64,000 nucleotides of DNA from Anaerolineae bacterium (GCA_022820665.1 JAJEFB010000004.1:124870-188869); one strand, 5' to 3'; positions 7,281 to 16,756 are shown, counted from the first letter of the stretch. The notes: a model not told the origin generated them from the letters alone. Made by a program: numbers and translations.

Positions 7281-8504
7281 TCAGCTGCCCAGGACGCCGA
7301 TGACCGTATCAAGGTCTTTGTCGCCCCGCCCGGAAAGATTGACCAGCAAGACGCTGTCTCGCGGCATGGTCGGGGCGCGCTTGATCGCTTCGGCAAGCGC
7401 GTGCGAACTTTCCAAAGCCGGAATGATGCCTTCTGTTTTGCTCAAAACTTGAAAGGCTTCCAGCGCTTCTTCATCGGTGGCCATGGTATAAAAGGCGCGC
7501 TCCATCTGCCGCAAGTGGGCGTGCTCGGGACCGACAGAGGGATAGTCCAGACCGGCGGAGATGCTGTGCGTTTCCATGATTTGTCCGTCGTCGTCCTGCA
7601 TCACGTAAGAGCGGGTCCCGTGCAAGATGCCGGGACGGCTGATATCGAGATCGGCAAAGCGCGCCGCGTGTTCACGGCTTTCGATGCCGTGCCCGCCCGC
7701 TTCAACGCCGATCAATTCCGTGCCTTCGTCATCGCGGAAGGCGTGGAACATGCCGATGGCGTTGCTGCCGCCGCCGACGCAAGCGATGCAAGCGTCCGGC
7801 AGTTGACCCGCCATCTCCTGGATCTGCTCGCGCGCCTCGACGCCGATGACGCTCTGAAAATCGCGAACCATCATCGGATAGGGATGCGGTCCCAGCGCCG
7901 AACCCAGCAGATAAAAGGTGGTCTCGACATTGGTCACCCAGTCGCGCATCGCTTCGTTGATGGCGTCCTTGAGCGTGCGGCTGCCGCTTGTCACGGGGAT
8001 CACTTCCGCGCCCAGCAATTTCATGCGGAAGACGTTGGGCTGCTGCCGCTTGATGTCCACCGTGCCCATGTAGACATGACACTCCAGTCCGAGCAAAGCC
8101 ATGGCGGTCGCCGTGCCCACGCCATGTTGTCCGGCGCCAGTCTCGGCTATGATACGCCGCTTGCCCATGCGCTTCGCCAGCAAGCCCTGTCCCAGAGCGT
8201 TGTTGATCTTGTGCGCGCCGGTATGCGCGAGGTCCTCGCGCTTGAGGTAGATCTGCGCGCCGCCGAGCCGCTCGCTCAAACGGCGCGCGTAACTGACGGG
8301 CGTCGGGCGTCCGGTATAGCTGCGCTGGAGATGGGCGAGCTCATCATGAAAGGAGGGGTCAGCGATCGCATCGGCGTAGGCGCCCTCCAGCTCGTCAAGC
8401 GCGGGAATGATCGTTTCCGGCACGAAGCGCCCGCCGAATTCGCCGAAATAGCCGCGCGCATCGGGCAGGTCAGTGAGATCCCTGCGTATATAAAGTTCTG
8501 TCAT
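7281..8504 (-). CDS. trpB: tryptophan synthase beta subunit
   Basis: 407 residues from the chosen start. This PLP enzyme condenses indole with serine. The PLP lysine is in [20 protein letters not shown] near residues 82-101. The glycine loop [15 protein letters not shown] binds the PLP phosphate, and [11 protein letters not shown] is a TrpB1-type signature. The frame extends upstream to 8549, but [20 protein letters not shown] is the normal N-terminus and GAGGAAG lies about 8 bases before the ATG at 8504. The nudix gene ends 16 bp upstream. Confidence 0.97.
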   Translation of the reverse strand: MTELYIRRDLTDLPDARGYFGEFGGRFVPETIIPALDELEGAYADAIADPSFHDELAHLQRSYTGRPTPVSYARRLSERLGGAQIYLKREDLAHTGAHKINNALGQGLLAKRMGKRRIIAETGAGQHGVGTATAMALLGLECHVYMGTVDIKRQQPNVFRMKLLGAEVIPVTSGSRTLKDAINEAMRDWVTNVETTFYLLGSALGPHPYPMMVRDFQSVIGVEAREQIQEMAGQLPDACIACVGGGSNAIGMFHAFRDDEGTELIGVEAGGHGIESREHAARFADLDISRPGILHGTRSYVMQDDDGQIMETHSISAGLDYPSVGPEHAHLRQMERAFYTMATDEEALEAFQVLSKTEGIIPALESSHALAEAIKRAPTMPRDSVLLVNLSGRGDKDLDTVIGVLGS

Positions 8505-8520
8505 TTTCGCGCTTCCTCGG

Positions 8521-9147
8521 TCAAATGTACAAATGCTTTTCTCCGGCAAAATATCTCTTCGCCAGGATCAGCGCCTTCAGGGCATAGTGATCGACGTTTG
8601 GTATGAAGTCCTCAGCGCCAATCGCCACGCGATCCGCACCCAGTCCAACGGCTTCGGCCATCACATTGTCGACCTCGCCCGACAGCAAACTCATTCCCGT
8701 ATCAAGCGGCAACTTCAACAGCCCCGCTATTTCTTCTATTCTATAGTTGTAGTCAGCCAGGGATTGACTGCATTCGTAAAAGAAAACATGACAGATTTGA
8801 CAGTCGATCATATCGCGGTAGCGCGATATGCCCAGACGACGCCCCAGTGGAACCAGATCTTCAAATTTGACGCGCAAGCCTAACTCTTCTTCGATTTCTC
8901 GTACGCCGTCGGCTACGCTTTCACCGGCCTCCAGGTGCCCGGCCGCGCTTATATCTACTTTGCCGGGGTACATATCCTTGTCGTCGTCGCGTATTTGCAA
9001 AATCGCGAATTCGCCGCCATCGCGCCCGCGGCCGATCACCCAGCAATGAAAGACCTGATGCCAGTCGCCATCTCGATGCGTGGCATGGCGCGATTTGACG
9101 CCAATGTGACGCAAGGCTTCGTCATAGATGTCGAACTGTTCGCTCAT
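8521..9147 (-). CDS. NUDIX hydrolase inside the trp operon
   Basis: 208 residues. The Nudix box is recognisable as [24 protein letters not shown] near residues 67-90 if read in two parts: GHLEAGES and REIEEELGL. The REuxEExGu metal-binding half is canonical, while the leading Gly/Glu pair is one residue off the usual spacing. The layout (an N-terminal [13 protein letters not shown] strand and the C-terminal helical region) resembles the YfcD/IPP-isomerase-like branch. Substrate unknown. It overlaps the trpF stop by 4 bp and lies 16 bp before trpB, so it is co-transcribed with the trp genes, which is not a usual trp operon member. Confidence 0.85.
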   Translation of the reverse strand: MSEQFDIYDEALRHIGVKSRHATHRDGDWHQVFHCWVIGRGRDGGEFAILQIRDDDKDMYPGKVDISAAGHLEAGESVADGVREIEEELGLRVKFEDLVPLGRRLGISRYRDMIDCQICHVFFYECSQSLADYNYRIEEIAGLLKLPLDTGMSLLSGEVDNVMAEAVGLGADRVAIGAEDFIPNVDHYALKALILAKRYFAGEKHLYI

Positions 9148-9806
9148 TCCGCGTTCCTCACTTGCGCGATGAAGGCGCGAACCTTGTCTTCGTCTTTGAG
9201 TCCAGGTATCCCGGCTTCGACGCCGCTGGCGACATCCACAGCCCAGGGGCGTATCGCCCGCACTCGCTCGGCGACATTCTCTGGATTCAAGCCGCCAGCC
9301 AGCATCAGCCGCGGCGCCGCATCCCGCAGCGCCAGCGCCACGTCAAGAGCCGCCGTTTCCCCAGTGCCGCCATACAAACTCGGATTGAAGGCGTCTAGCA
9401 ACAATGAGGGTCCCCGTCCATCCGCCGTTTTTGCATTAACGTAGCGGCCGGCGTCCACAAGCGCGTCTTCCGCGCTCTTGGGGCGAATTCCCTTAAATGC
9501 GATTGCGCCCAATTCCTCCAGTGTTTCCGGGCTTTCGTCGCCGCTTAACTGAGCGCAATCAAGGTCGACTGACTCGACAGTCGCGCGCACTCGGTCCGCC
9601 GACTCATTGACGAAAACGCCAACCAAAACCGGGCATTGATCGCCGAGCCTCGCGCGCAGCCGCTTGACAAGATCGCCCGCGGCTTCCCTGTCAATGAATC
9701 GGGGCGATTCAGGATAGAAGTTCAATCCGATCAGATCGGCGCCGACTTGGGCGACCATCAGCGCGTTTTGGTAGGAGCAGATACCGCATACTTTGACTTT
9801 TGTCAT
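9144..9806 (-). CDS. trpF: phosphoribosylanthranilate isomerase
   Basis: 220 residues, a single-domain TIM barrel. It isomerises N-(5'-phosphoribosyl)anthranilate to CdRP. The N-terminal VKVCGICS carries the catalytic Cys, followed by GLNFYPESPRFI. The C-terminal phosphate-binding segments are LAGGLNPENV and AVDVASGVEAG. The catalytic Asp is in LLLDAFNPSLYGGTG. It overlaps trpC and the nudix gene by 4 bp each (ATGA type). Confidence 0.96.
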   Translation of the reverse strand: MTKVKVCGICSYQNALMVAQVGADLIGLNFYPESPRFIDREAAGDLVKRLRARLGDQCPVLVGVFVNESADRVRATVESVDLDCAQLSGDESPETLEELGAIAFKGIRPKSAEDALVDAGRYVNAKTADGRGPSLLLDAFNPSLYGGTGETAALDVALALRDAAPRLMLAGGLNPENVAERVRAIRPWAVDVASGVEAGIPGLKDEDKVRAFIAQVRNAE

Positions 9807-10621
9807 CGGACTCCTCGCGGCTGTTCGCTCAATTCACGCGCCAGGCTAACCATATCGGACGCTTTCACCAACGATTCGCCCACCAAAACAGCATTCGCGC
9901 CAAAGGCGCCCATCGTCCGCGCATCAGCGGCATCGCGGATGCCGCTTTCCGCCACTAGAACCACGTCGTCGTCTACCATTCCGGCCAGTCGCGCGGTCGT
10001 CTCCAGGTCCACGTTGAATGTCTTCAAATCGCGATTGTTGATGCCGATCAGTTCGGCGTCGAGCCGCAAAGCGCGTTCCATCTCAGCCTCGTTATGCACC
10101 TCGACCAGGGCGGACATGCCGCAATCACGCGTCAGCGCGTGAAGCTCCCGCAATTGCAAGTCGGAAAGAGCCGCGACAATCAACAAGACGGTATCAGCGC
10201 CAGCCGCCCGCGCCTCGTAGACTTGAAAGGGATCAATGACGAAGTCCTTGCGCAGTAGCGGAAGGTCTACCGCTTCCCGCACGGCGCGCAGGTAGCGCAG
10301 GCTGCCCATGAAAAAATCGGCGTCGGTCAAGACAGATATCGCGGCCGCGCCGTTAAAGGCGTAAGTTGCCGCGAGCATCACCGGAGCGAAGTCATCCGTC
10401 AGCAAGCCCTTGCTCGGCGAGGCGCGTTTGACCTCGGCAATCAGGGCGACCTTCTCCTTTTGCAAGGCGGCGACCATGTCGCGCGGCGCAAAAGGAAGGG
10501 CTTCCGACTCGGCTCGCAGCGCGGCCAGCGAAGTTTCGGATTTGCGTCCGGCAACTTCCTCGACTTTTCGGGCGAGGATGCGGTCGAGGACCGTGTCAGT
10601 CGTGACAAAGGGCGAAGTCAT
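9803..10621 (-). CDS. trpC: indole-3-glycerol phosphate synthase
   Basis: 272 residues, monofunctional. It ring-closes CdRP to indole-3-glycerol phosphate. Family motifs are LIAEVKRASPSKGLL near residue 60, LLRKDFVIDPFQVYEARAAG near 123, GINNRDLKTF, and VAESGIRDAAD with VLVGESLVKA at the C-terminus. Catalytic Lys and Glu positions are retained in these motifs. It overlaps trpD and trpF by 4 bp each. Confidence 0.97.
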   Translation of the reverse strand: MTSPFVTTDTVLDRILARKVEEVAGRKSETSLAALRAESEALPFAPRDMVAALQKEKVALIAEVKRASPSKGLLTDDFAPVMLAATYAFNGAAAISVLTDADFFMGSLRYLRAVREAVDLPLLRKDFVIDPFQVYEARAAGADTVLLIVAALSDLQLRELHALTRDCGMSALVEVHNEAEMERALRLDAELIGINNRDLKTFNVDLETTARLAGMVDDDVVLVAESGIRDAADARTMGAFGANAVLVGESLVKASDMVSLARELSEQPRGVR

Positions 10622-11667
10622 GAGGCCAGGCTTTGACTCAATGCGATTAACTGATCAAGTTTCCCGATGGCTTTGCCGCTGTCAATTGCTTCCCGCGCCA
10701 TCTCGATGCCATCCGCAATTGATGCGGTCCTGCCAGCAGCCATGATGGCAGCCCCGGCATTGAGCAGCACAACATCGCGTTTGGCGCCGCTATCGTCTCC
10801 GGATAGCACCGAGCGAAGGATGGCGGCGTTTGTGGGCGCGTCATCGCCTTTCAGGTCGGTGATGTGAGCGGCGTGGAATCCAAGATCGGTCGGGTCGACA
10901 TCGATGTGTACGATCTTGCCGTCTTCCTGCAAGTAACTGATGCGATTGGGACCAGTCGTGGTCAATTCGTCCAAGCCGCCGTAGCCATTCACCACCATCG
11001 CCGATTTCGAGCCCAGGGCGCGCAGCACTTGCGCCAAGAGATCGGTCAGTTCAGGCGCAAAGACGCCCATCAGTTGTCGTTGCGCCCCGGCTGGATTGGT
11101 CAAGGGACCGAGGATGTTGAAGATGGTGCGGATACCCAGTTCCCGCCGCGGTCCAATCGCGTAGCGCATGGCGGGGTGAAGCTTGACCGCGAACAGGAAG
11201 CCGATGCCGATCTCGTCGACGCATTTTCCAACTTGCGCCGGGCTCAGATCAAGATTAAGTCCCAGCTCGGCCAAGACATCCGCGCTGCCGCACTTGCTGC
11301 TGGCCGCGCGATTGCCGTGTTTGGCGACGGGAATCCCGGCGGCGGCGGCTACAAAAGCCACCGTGGTGCTGATATTGAAGGTGCCAGACCTGTCGCCGCC
11401 GGTTCCACAGGTATCCAGAAGATCGCCGTCGACATTCGTCGGGACCGTGCTGGCTGCCGCGCGCATGGCGCGGGCGCTGCCAGTAATCTCCTCTATGGTT
11501 TCGCCTTTCATGCGCAGAGCCATCAAATAGGCGCCAATCTGCGCATCGCTGGCGCCGCCGTTCATAATCTGGAGCATGACCATCTTGGCTTCGTCGGGTT
11601 GCAAATTCGCAAATCGGCTCAGCCCGTCAATTGCGTTCACGATGTTTATCATTGTTCTCGTCGCCAT
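10618..11667 (-). CDS. trpD: anthranilate phosphoribosyltransferase
   Basis: 349 residues. It transfers phosphoribose from PRPP to anthranilate. Signature segments are LLDTCGTGGDRSGTFNIST near residue 84, VAKHGNRAASSKCGSADVL near 114, and LGPLTNPAGA near 188. It is not fused to TrpG, which is encoded separately just upstream. The ATG at 11667 is supported by AAGAGGTG five bases upstream. trpC overlaps its stop by 4 bp. Confidence 0.97.
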   Translation of the reverse strand: MATRTMINIVNAIDGLSRFANLQPDEAKMVMLQIMNGGASDAQIGAYLMALRMKGETIEEITGSARAMRAAASTVPTNVDGDLLDTCGTGGDRSGTFNISTTVAFVAAAAGIPVAKHGNRAASSKCGSADVLAELGLNLDLSPAQVGKCVDEIGIGFLFAVKLHPAMRYAIGPRRELGIRTIFNILGPLTNPAGAQRQLMGVFAPELTDLLAQVLRALGSKSAMVVNGYGGLDELTTTGPNRISYLQEDGKIVHIDVDPTDLGFHAAHITDLKGDDAPTNAAILRSVLSGDDSGAKRDVVLLNAGAAIMAAGRTASIADGIEMAREAIDSGKAIGKLDQLIALSQSLAS

Positions 11668-11686
11668 ATCGGCACCTCTTGTCCGT

Positions 11687-12274
11687 CTATTCTTCGATCG
11701 TCTGCAAGGGTTGGAATTGCATGAAATTGCCCAGCATTTTCATCCCATAAGTCGTCAAGATACTTTCGGGATGAAACTGTACGCCGATTACCGGATGCCG
11801 CTTGTGCCGAAAACCCATGATTTCGCCGCTGGCCGTCCGCGCGGTGATCATCAGGCAGTCGGGCAGGCTCTCTTCTTCCACGATCAAGCTGTGATAGCGC
11901 GTCGCCTCGAAGGGATCGGGAATGTCGCCGAAGATCGTGTCGCCCCCGTGATAGATCATGCTGGTCTTGCCATGCATCAGTTCCGGCGCGTGAACGACCA
12001 CCCCGCCGTACGCTTCGCCGATAGCCTGATGCCCCAGGCAAATGCCCAGGATGGGAACCGCCGACCCCAACTCCCGAATCAATTCCAGCGAGATTCCCGC
12101 GTCCAAGGGGTAGCCTGGACCCGGGGAGATCACGATACGATCCGGCTTTAGAGCGCGTATCTCGTCAACGGTGATTTTGTCGTTGCGATAAACTGTCAAC
12201 TCCGCGCCCAACTCGCCCAGTTCCTGCACGATGTTGTAAGTAAAACTATCGTAATTGTCGATCACCAGGATCAT
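11687..12274 (-). CDS. trpG: anthranilate synthase component II (glutamine amidotransferase)
   Basis: 195 residues. This class I glutaminase supplies ammonia to TrpE. The nucleophile Cys79 lies in [16 protein letters not shown], and the His/Glu pair is in [11 protein letters not shown]. The N-terminus [19 protein letters not shown] is diagnostic, so the ATG at 12274 (GGAAGGGAAG upstream) is preferred to the longer frame beginning at 12325. It may also serve aminodeoxychorismate synthase, since no pabA is seen. It lies 19 bp before trpD. Confidence 0.95.
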   Translation of the reverse strand: MILVIDNYDSFTYNIVQELGELGAELTVYRNDKITVDEIRALKPDRIVISPGPGYPLDAGISLELIRELGSAVPILGICLGHQAIGEAYGGVVVHAPELMHGKTSMIYHGGDTIFGDIPDPFEATRYHSLIVEEESLPDCLMITARTASGEIMGFRHKRHPVIGVQFHPESILTTYGMKMLGNFMQFQPLQTIEE

Positions 12275-12321
12275 CTTCGCTTCCCTTCCAAACAGGCTTA
12301 GCGCGTCATGGCGGTCAGGCG

Positions 12322-13842
12322 TCACATCAGGCCTTCTTCGGCATATTTGACCGCTTCGAAAACCGCTTTCGCTTTGTTGATAGACTCGTAGTATTCGGCT
12401 GTTGGATCGCTATCGGCGACAATCCCGCCGCCCGCTTGCACACTGATAGTTCCGTTTTGCATCAGCAAGGTGCGTATCGTGATGCACATATCCATCGAGC
12501 CGTCGAAACTGAAGTAACCAACCGCCCCGCCGTAGGGACCGCGCTGCGTCTCTTCCAACTCTTCGATGATCTCCATCGCCCGCACTTTCGGCGCGCCGCT
12601 GAGCGTCCCGGCTGGAAAGGTCGCCCGCAGCAAGTCGAAAGCGTCCATGTTCTGGCGGATCACTCCCTCGACCTGGCTCACGATATGCATCACATGCGAG
12701 TAGCGTTCGATATACATCATCTTGGTCACTTTGACGGTTCCGTAATCGCAGACGCGGCCCAGGTCATTGCGTCCCAAATCGACCAGCATCACATGTTCAG
12801 CCCGCTCTTTGGGATCGTTTATCAGTTCTTCTCCCAGTTCCAAATCTTCCTGCTCGTTTACCCCGCGCCGCCGTGTTCCCGCCAGCGGCCGATTGTAGGC
12901 GATGCCGTCTTCCAGGCGCACGAGCATCTCCGGCGACGCGCCAACCAGGTTCAAGTTGTCGCTGAATTCCAGCAAGAACATATAAGGTGATGGATTGGTC
13001 GCGCGCAAGGCGCGATAAATCTGCAAGGGAGAGGCTGACGTCTGTCGACTGAAGCGCTGCGCCAGCACGATTTGGAAGGCGTCGCCGTCACGAATGTATT
13101 CTTTCGCCTTGCGGACTTGGTCTTCGTAGACATGTTGCTCAACGTTGGAAACGAGGTCCCCGTAGTGGATGCCCGCTGGCGCCAGATAAGCGTGATGTCC
13201 CATCGGCCGCGCCAATGCTTCAACGATCTGATCAATGCTGGCGATTGCTCGGTCGTAGGCGGCGTCAGGATTGCCGATGTTATGCGCGTTTGCCAGCACG
13301 ATCAATTGATGTTTGACGCGATCGAATATGACCAGCGTATCCGGCAGCATGAAAGCCACCGTCGGCACGCGCAGGTCATCAGACGCGGTCGCCGGCAAAT
13401 CTTCGAAGTACCGCACGATATCGTAGGACATATAGCCGACCGCGCCGCCGACCAGGCGCGGCAACCCTTCAAGCGGCACTGGATTCACGTTCTCAAAATG
13501 AGCCTTGATGACATGCAGCGGGTCTTGGCCCGCGGGAATGGGATAGCTCGTCTTCCGCCCATCGCGCTCGAAGTGAACCATATTGTCCTTGACGACCAGC
13601 ACGCCTTTCGGGTTCACGCCAATGAAGGAATAACGTCCGGCTTGCTCGCCGCCTTCGACGCTCTCCAGCAAGAAGGCCGGTTTGCCCGCCTCTTTCAACT
13701 TCATATATACACTGACTGGCGTTTCCAAATCAGCAAGCAACGTGCGGTAGACTGGCACGTGATCGCCTTTTTCAAAATGCGCGTAGACTTCTTCGCGCGT
13801 CGGTTTAACGTCTTGTCGCGCTAGATCTGTCACATTCAGCAT
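12322..13842 (-). CDS. trpE: anthranilate synthase component I
   Basis: 506 residues. It converts chorismate plus ammonia to anthranilate. The tryptophan feedback site motif LLES is at residues 58-61, which implies allosteric inhibition. The chorismate-binding domain has [18 protein letters not shown] near 320, [19 protein letters not shown], and [19 protein letters not shown]. The ATG at 13842 has GGGGGAGG six bases upstream. A longer frame reaching 13884 would overlap the T-box terminator and is rejected. It is the first gene of the T-box-controlled trp operon. Confidence 0.97.
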   Translation of the reverse strand: MLNVTDLARQDVKPTREEVYAHFEKGDHVPVYRTLLADLETPVSVYMKLKEAGKPAFLLESVEGGEQAGRYSFIGVNPKGVLVVKDNMVHFERDGRKTSYPIPAGQDPLHVIKAHFENVNPVPLEGLPRLVGGAVGYMSYDIVRYFEDLPATASDDLRVPTVAFMLPDTLVIFDRVKHQLIVLANAHNIGNPDAAYDRAIASIDQIVEALARPMGHHAYLAPAGIHYGDLVSNVEQHVYEDQVRKAKEYIRDGDAFQIVLAQRFSRQTSASPLQIYRALRATNPSPYMFLLEFSDNLNLVGASPEMLVRLEDGIAYNRPLAGTRRRGVNEQEDLELGEELINDPKERAEHVMLVDLGRNDLGRVCDYGTVKVTKMMYIERYSHVMHIVSQVEGVIRQNMDAFDLLRATFPAGTLSGAPKVRAMEIIEELEETQRGPYGGAVGYFSFDGSMDMCITIRTLLMQNGTISVQAGGGIVADSDPTAEYYESINKAKAVFEAVKYAEEGLM

Positions 13843-13863
13843 TGGCGGCCTCCCCCTAAAATC

Positions 13864-13904
13864 AAAAAAACCCGAATCATCCATTCAAGGACGAGAAGGG
13901 TTCC
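13864..13904 (-). terminator. T-box intrinsic terminator before trpE
   Basis: On the minus strand AACCC...GGGTT is followed by seven T (A-run at 13864-13870). An inner paired segment TCATCC/GGACGA has a single mismatch, giving a long interrupted stem. The 5' arm directly follows the T-box sequence, so formation of the antiterminator would compete with this hairpin. Confidence 0.9.
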
Positions 13905-14135
13905 CGCGGTGCCACCTTGATTACCTGCCCAGGGCAGGTCGCTTTGCGGATACAGACCTCACGATCGATATCCCGCGCCTAGATAACGGAGCGCTCACCG
14001 TCGCAAGCTACTCGGTCTCCCCTTTCACCTGCGCGACTCCCCAGTCCATTCCGCATCGCTGGTTGTCTCGCATTCACAGCTACTAGCGATTCTCTGTACA
14101 CCGCGACGATGCGTACTACTCTGGTTCACAGTCTT
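13864..14135 (-). promoter_or_regulatory. tryptophan T-box riboswitch (tRNA-Trp sensing leader)
   Basis: The minus strand carries the core T-box sequence AAGGTGGCACCGCGGG (complement of about 13903-13918), a terminator with a seven-T run just downstream, and stem I motifs upstream: AGTACG, CAGAGAATCGC, AGTAGCTGTGAA. The 3' side of the specifier loop reads GCGGAATGGAC, where UGG follows GAA and precedes A, as in known T-boxes. The UGG codon complements 14046-14048. Uncharged tRNA-Trp should base-pair with UGG and with the UGGC of the T-box, favouring antitermination and trp expression. The leader ends about 20 bases before the trpE start. Confidence 0.93.
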
Positions 14136-14158
14136 TGATTTGATATTCAATTGCCATC

Positions 14159-14187
14159 ATGCTAACGCCTCCGGCCGGTTGTGTCAA
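14159..14187 (-). promoter_or_regulatory. trp operon promoter
   Basis: A consensus TTGACA (complement of 14182-14187), a 17-base spacer and TAGCAT (complement of 14159-14164). The predicted start near 14152 lies just before the stem I region of the T-box. Confidence 0.7.
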
Positions 14188-14289
14188 GCGTCTATGATTG
14201 TGGCGGCGCATTTCAATATTTTGGCAGGATGTCCTACGACTTGTGAAAGAATATCGCCCTTTAACGAATTCTGAACAGGAATTAACCAC

Positions 14290-14380
14290 AGCCGCTCGGC
14301 GGCAGCGAAAAGGTCCCAAGAATGTCGCGCTCACACAAAATAATAAACCTTCTCGTCGCATGAGCGACGCGGTTTATTAA
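14290..14380 (+). repeat. ~90-bp dispersed repeat C, copy 1
   Basis: The segment runs from GCCGCTCGGCGGCAGCG through GTCGCGCTCACA to GCATGAGCGACGCGG. Related copies are at 17447-17532 (same strand) and 57115-57203 (opposite strand). The internal hairpin CGTCGC-ATGA-GCGACG is perfect here. On the minus strand it can be read as MRREGLLFCVSATFL. Confidence 0.6.
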
Positions 14381-14912
14381 AAAAGAGGACACAGAAGTTG
14401 ATGAAATATAGAAAACTACAAATAATCGAAAGCTGTAAGGCTTGTCCGCTACTGCATAGTGCTAGCGCGTTTTTTCTACCCCATCCCCCGGCCCCTTCCC
14501 CGTAGCAACGGAGAAGGGGAGCTAACGTAGCGTGACCTCGCTTGAAAACAACAGTTATCGACACATGTCAGAAAAGTTGTGTCAAGATCGAAACGAGCTT
14601 CCCCCCATTGCTATGGGGGGATTGAGGGGGGTGGACCAAATGCGGATGCGAATCAATTAGTACCGGACAAGCCTTGCAGGGGCGACCAACCTGGTCCCCC
14701 GAAACCGCGCTCTTGCATCCACGGGCGACATATTATGTCGCCCCTACGCGCGCCTTATTTTTTGCATGACTTGCTTGGTTCTACTGAGACCACAGAAAAA
14801 TGATTTATTTGAATAGGTGTTCTTCGTGTCTTTGTGGTTAATTGTGCTTTTGGACGACAAAGTCATGTGCCTTGCCAATAATCTGAAATGCCCCCGCCGG
14901 CATAAATCTCCT
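14381..14912. other. intergenic island of palindromic repeats before polX
   Basis: About 530 bp with no credible gene. It holds GC-rich palindromes at 14492-14519 and 14601-14620, the third GGCGACAT palindrome at 14723-14747, and TGCATGACTTGCTTGGTTCTACTGAG at about 14763-14788, a phrase that recurs in diverged form near 5936-5961, 6085 and 61178. A 12-bp inverted repeat AAGGCTTGTCCG (14438-14449) / CGGACAAGCCTT (14664-14675) brackets part of it. The phrase TTCGTGTCTTTGTGGTTAAT near 14821 is another common intergenic relic. Confidence 0.6.
14723..14747. repeat. GGCGACAT palindromic repeat, copy 3
   Basis: GGGCGACATATTATGTCGCCC followed by CTAC is a perfect palindrome matching the copies at 5582 and 5880. 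Confidence 0.7.
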
Positions 14913-14940
14913 TTGTCCCTGCGCAAAGATTTGGTATACT
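14913..14940 (+). promoter_or_regulatory. polX promoter
   Basis: TTGTCC (14913-14918), a 16-base spacer and TATACT (14935-14940). The predicted start near 14947 is about 40 bases before the TTG start codon of polX. Confidence 0.55.
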
Positions 14941-14987
14941 TAGCTCGAATATGCGTTCTAAAACCTATCCTAACACGGGAGCCGGAC

Positions 14988-16742
14988 TTGAGCCTGAACA
15001 ACAGAGAGATCGCCGACATTTTTGAGCGTTGCTCCGACATGCTGCAGATCCGCGGCGACAACATTCATCGCGTGTTGTCTTACCGGCGCGCGGCCGAGAC
15101 CATTCGCGCGGTACCGCGTGATTTGCGCGTCATTTCCGCCGAAGGGACTTTGACCGATCTCAGCAATATCGGCAAGACGATCGCCGCCAAGATAGACGAA
15201 ATGCTGGAAACCGGAGAACTGGACTTCTACAATCGCCTCAAAGCCGAGATCCCCGAAGGCCTGGTCGAGATCATGCACATCAACGGCGTGGGACCGAAGA
15301 AGGCCAAGCTCTTCTGGGAACAATTGGACATTACCGACGTCGAACAGTTGGAGGCGGCGGCGGCCGACAATCAATTGGCCGGGCTGCCCGGCATGGGGGT
15401 GAAGAGCCAGCAGAAGATTCTTGACGGCATTGAGGCTTTGTCGCGACAAACCGGGCGCGCCTCAATCGGCGACGCCCTGCCCGCGGCGCAACAGATCCTT
15501 GATCTGCTCTTGGCATTGCCGGAAGCGCAAGCCGGCGCGCTGGCCGGCAGCATCCGCCGCGGACGAGAAACCATCGGCGATGTTGATATCCTCGTTGCCA
15601 GCGACCAAGCCGCGCCTATTATGGACTGCTTCGTCGGCATGGAAAATGTCGCCAGGATCCTCGGTCACGGACCCACGAAAAGCTCGGTGGAATTGCTCTC
15701 TGGCTTGCAGGTCGATGTGCGCGTCCTGGAAAAGGCGCGTTGGGGTACGGCGCTCAACTATTTCACAGGCAGTCTGGCGCATAACGTCAAAATGCGACAA
15801 ATTGCGCTTGACCAGGGACTGAGCTTAAACGAACACGCCTTGAGCCCGGTGGACGACAATAAAGTGATTGTCGAATCCGCGCCCAAGATCCTCTGCGACA
15901 GCGAAGAAAAAGTCTACGCGACTTTGGGCATGCAATACGTGCCGCCGGAACTGCGCGAGGATGCGGGCGAGATTGAAGCAGCCCAAAATCATCAATTGCC
16001 GCGGTTGATCACGAGAGAGGACATCGTCGCCGACTTGCACATGCATACCACCTATAGCGACGGCAAGGACTCTATACGCGAAATGGCGGAAGCCTGTATT
16101 CAGCGCGGTCTTAAGTACATCGTCATCACCGATCACTCGCGCAGCCTGGGCATCGCCAACGGCCTCACGGTCGAGCGGCTGCTCGAACAAGTTCAAGAAG
16201 TCCGGCAAGTCAACGACGCGCTGGGCGACAAGATCCAGATCCTGGCCGGCAGCGAGGTGGATATCCGCGCCGACGGCAGTCTCGACTTCCCCGATGACAT
16301 ATTGGCGGGATTGGATTTTGTAATCGCCTCCTTGCACGTCGGCTTGGGCCAAAAGCGCGAGCAAGTCACAATGCGCTTGCTCAATGCTATCAACAATCCC
16401 CATGTGGATATGATCGGGCATCCGTCAGCGCGGCAATTCCCGAACCGAGAAGCGGTAGACGCGGACTGGGACATCGTCTTGCGCGCCGCGAGTGAAAGCA
16501 ATACGATCCTGGAGATCAACGCCAATCCGCTGCGTCTCGATCTCAAGCCGGAGTTGGCGCGCTTGGCCAAAGACATGGGTGCCCTGCTCGCCATCAATAC
16601 CGACGCGCATCGCGTGGCGCACCTCGACCTGCTGGATTATGGCATTACCAACGCCCGACGCGGCTGGGTCGAAGCGCGTCATGTCGTCAATACCTGGTCT
16701 TTCGATCGATTCAGCGCCTGGATACGAGATAAGAATCAGTAG
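14988..16742 (+). CDS. polX: family X DNA polymerase with PHP 3'-5' exonuclease domain (PolX)
   Basis: 584 residues from TTG at 14988, typical for bacterial PolX, which acts in gap-filling repair. The order is an N-terminal 8-kDa-like HhH region (NNREIADIFERCSDMLQIRG), HhH motifs (INGVGPKKAKLFW, LPGMGVKSQQKI), and a nucleotidyltransferase core GSIRRGRETIGDVDIL near residues 187-202. The PHP domain from about 348 has DLHMHTTYSDGKD and VITDHSRS. The frame is open further upstream, but the family N-terminus MSLNNREIADIFE fixes TTG as the start, with GGGAG before it. This segment sits behind a TATACT promoter. Confidence 0.93.
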   Translation: MSLNNREIADIFERCSDMLQIRGDNIHRVLSYRRAAETIRAVPRDLRVISAEGTLTDLSNIGKTIAAKIDEMLETGELDFYNRLKAEIPEGLVEIMHINGVGPKKAKLFWEQLDITDVEQLEAAAADNQLAGLPGMGVKSQQKILDGIEALSRQTGRASIGDALPAAQQILDLLLALPEAQAGALAGSIRRGRETIGDVDILVASDQAAPIMDCFVGMENVARILGHGPTKSSVELLSGLQVDVRVLEKARWGTALNYFTGSLAHNVKMRQIALDQGLSLNEHALSPVDDNKVIVESAPKILCDSEEKVYATLGMQYVPPELREDAGEIEAAQNHQLPRLITREDIVADLHMHTTYSDGKDSIREMAEACIQRGLKYIVITDHSRSLGIANGLTVERLLEQVQEVRQVNDALGDKIQILAGSEVDIRADGSLDFPDDILAGLDFVIASLHVGLGQKREQVTMRLLNAINNPHVDMIGHPSARQFPNREAVDADWDIVLRAASESNTILEINANPLRLDLKPELARLAKDMGALLAINTDAHRVAHLDLLDYGITNARRGWVEARHVVNTWSFDRFSAWIRDKNQ

Positions 16743-16756
16743 CCGTTGCGAGTACC

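Noticed and set aside
7215..8606. 463-codon plus-strand frame opposite trpB
   Set aside because: Antisense to trpB, with low-complexity composition and no motif.
13843..13884. Upstream extension of trpE
   Set aside because: It would start inside the T-box terminator and lacks a ribosome site; the ATG at 13842 has GGGGGAGG.
14116..14361. Small minus-strand frame in front of trpE
   Set aside because: It crosses the trp promoter and T-box stem I, so translation there is unlikely; its first part is the repeat C peptide reading.
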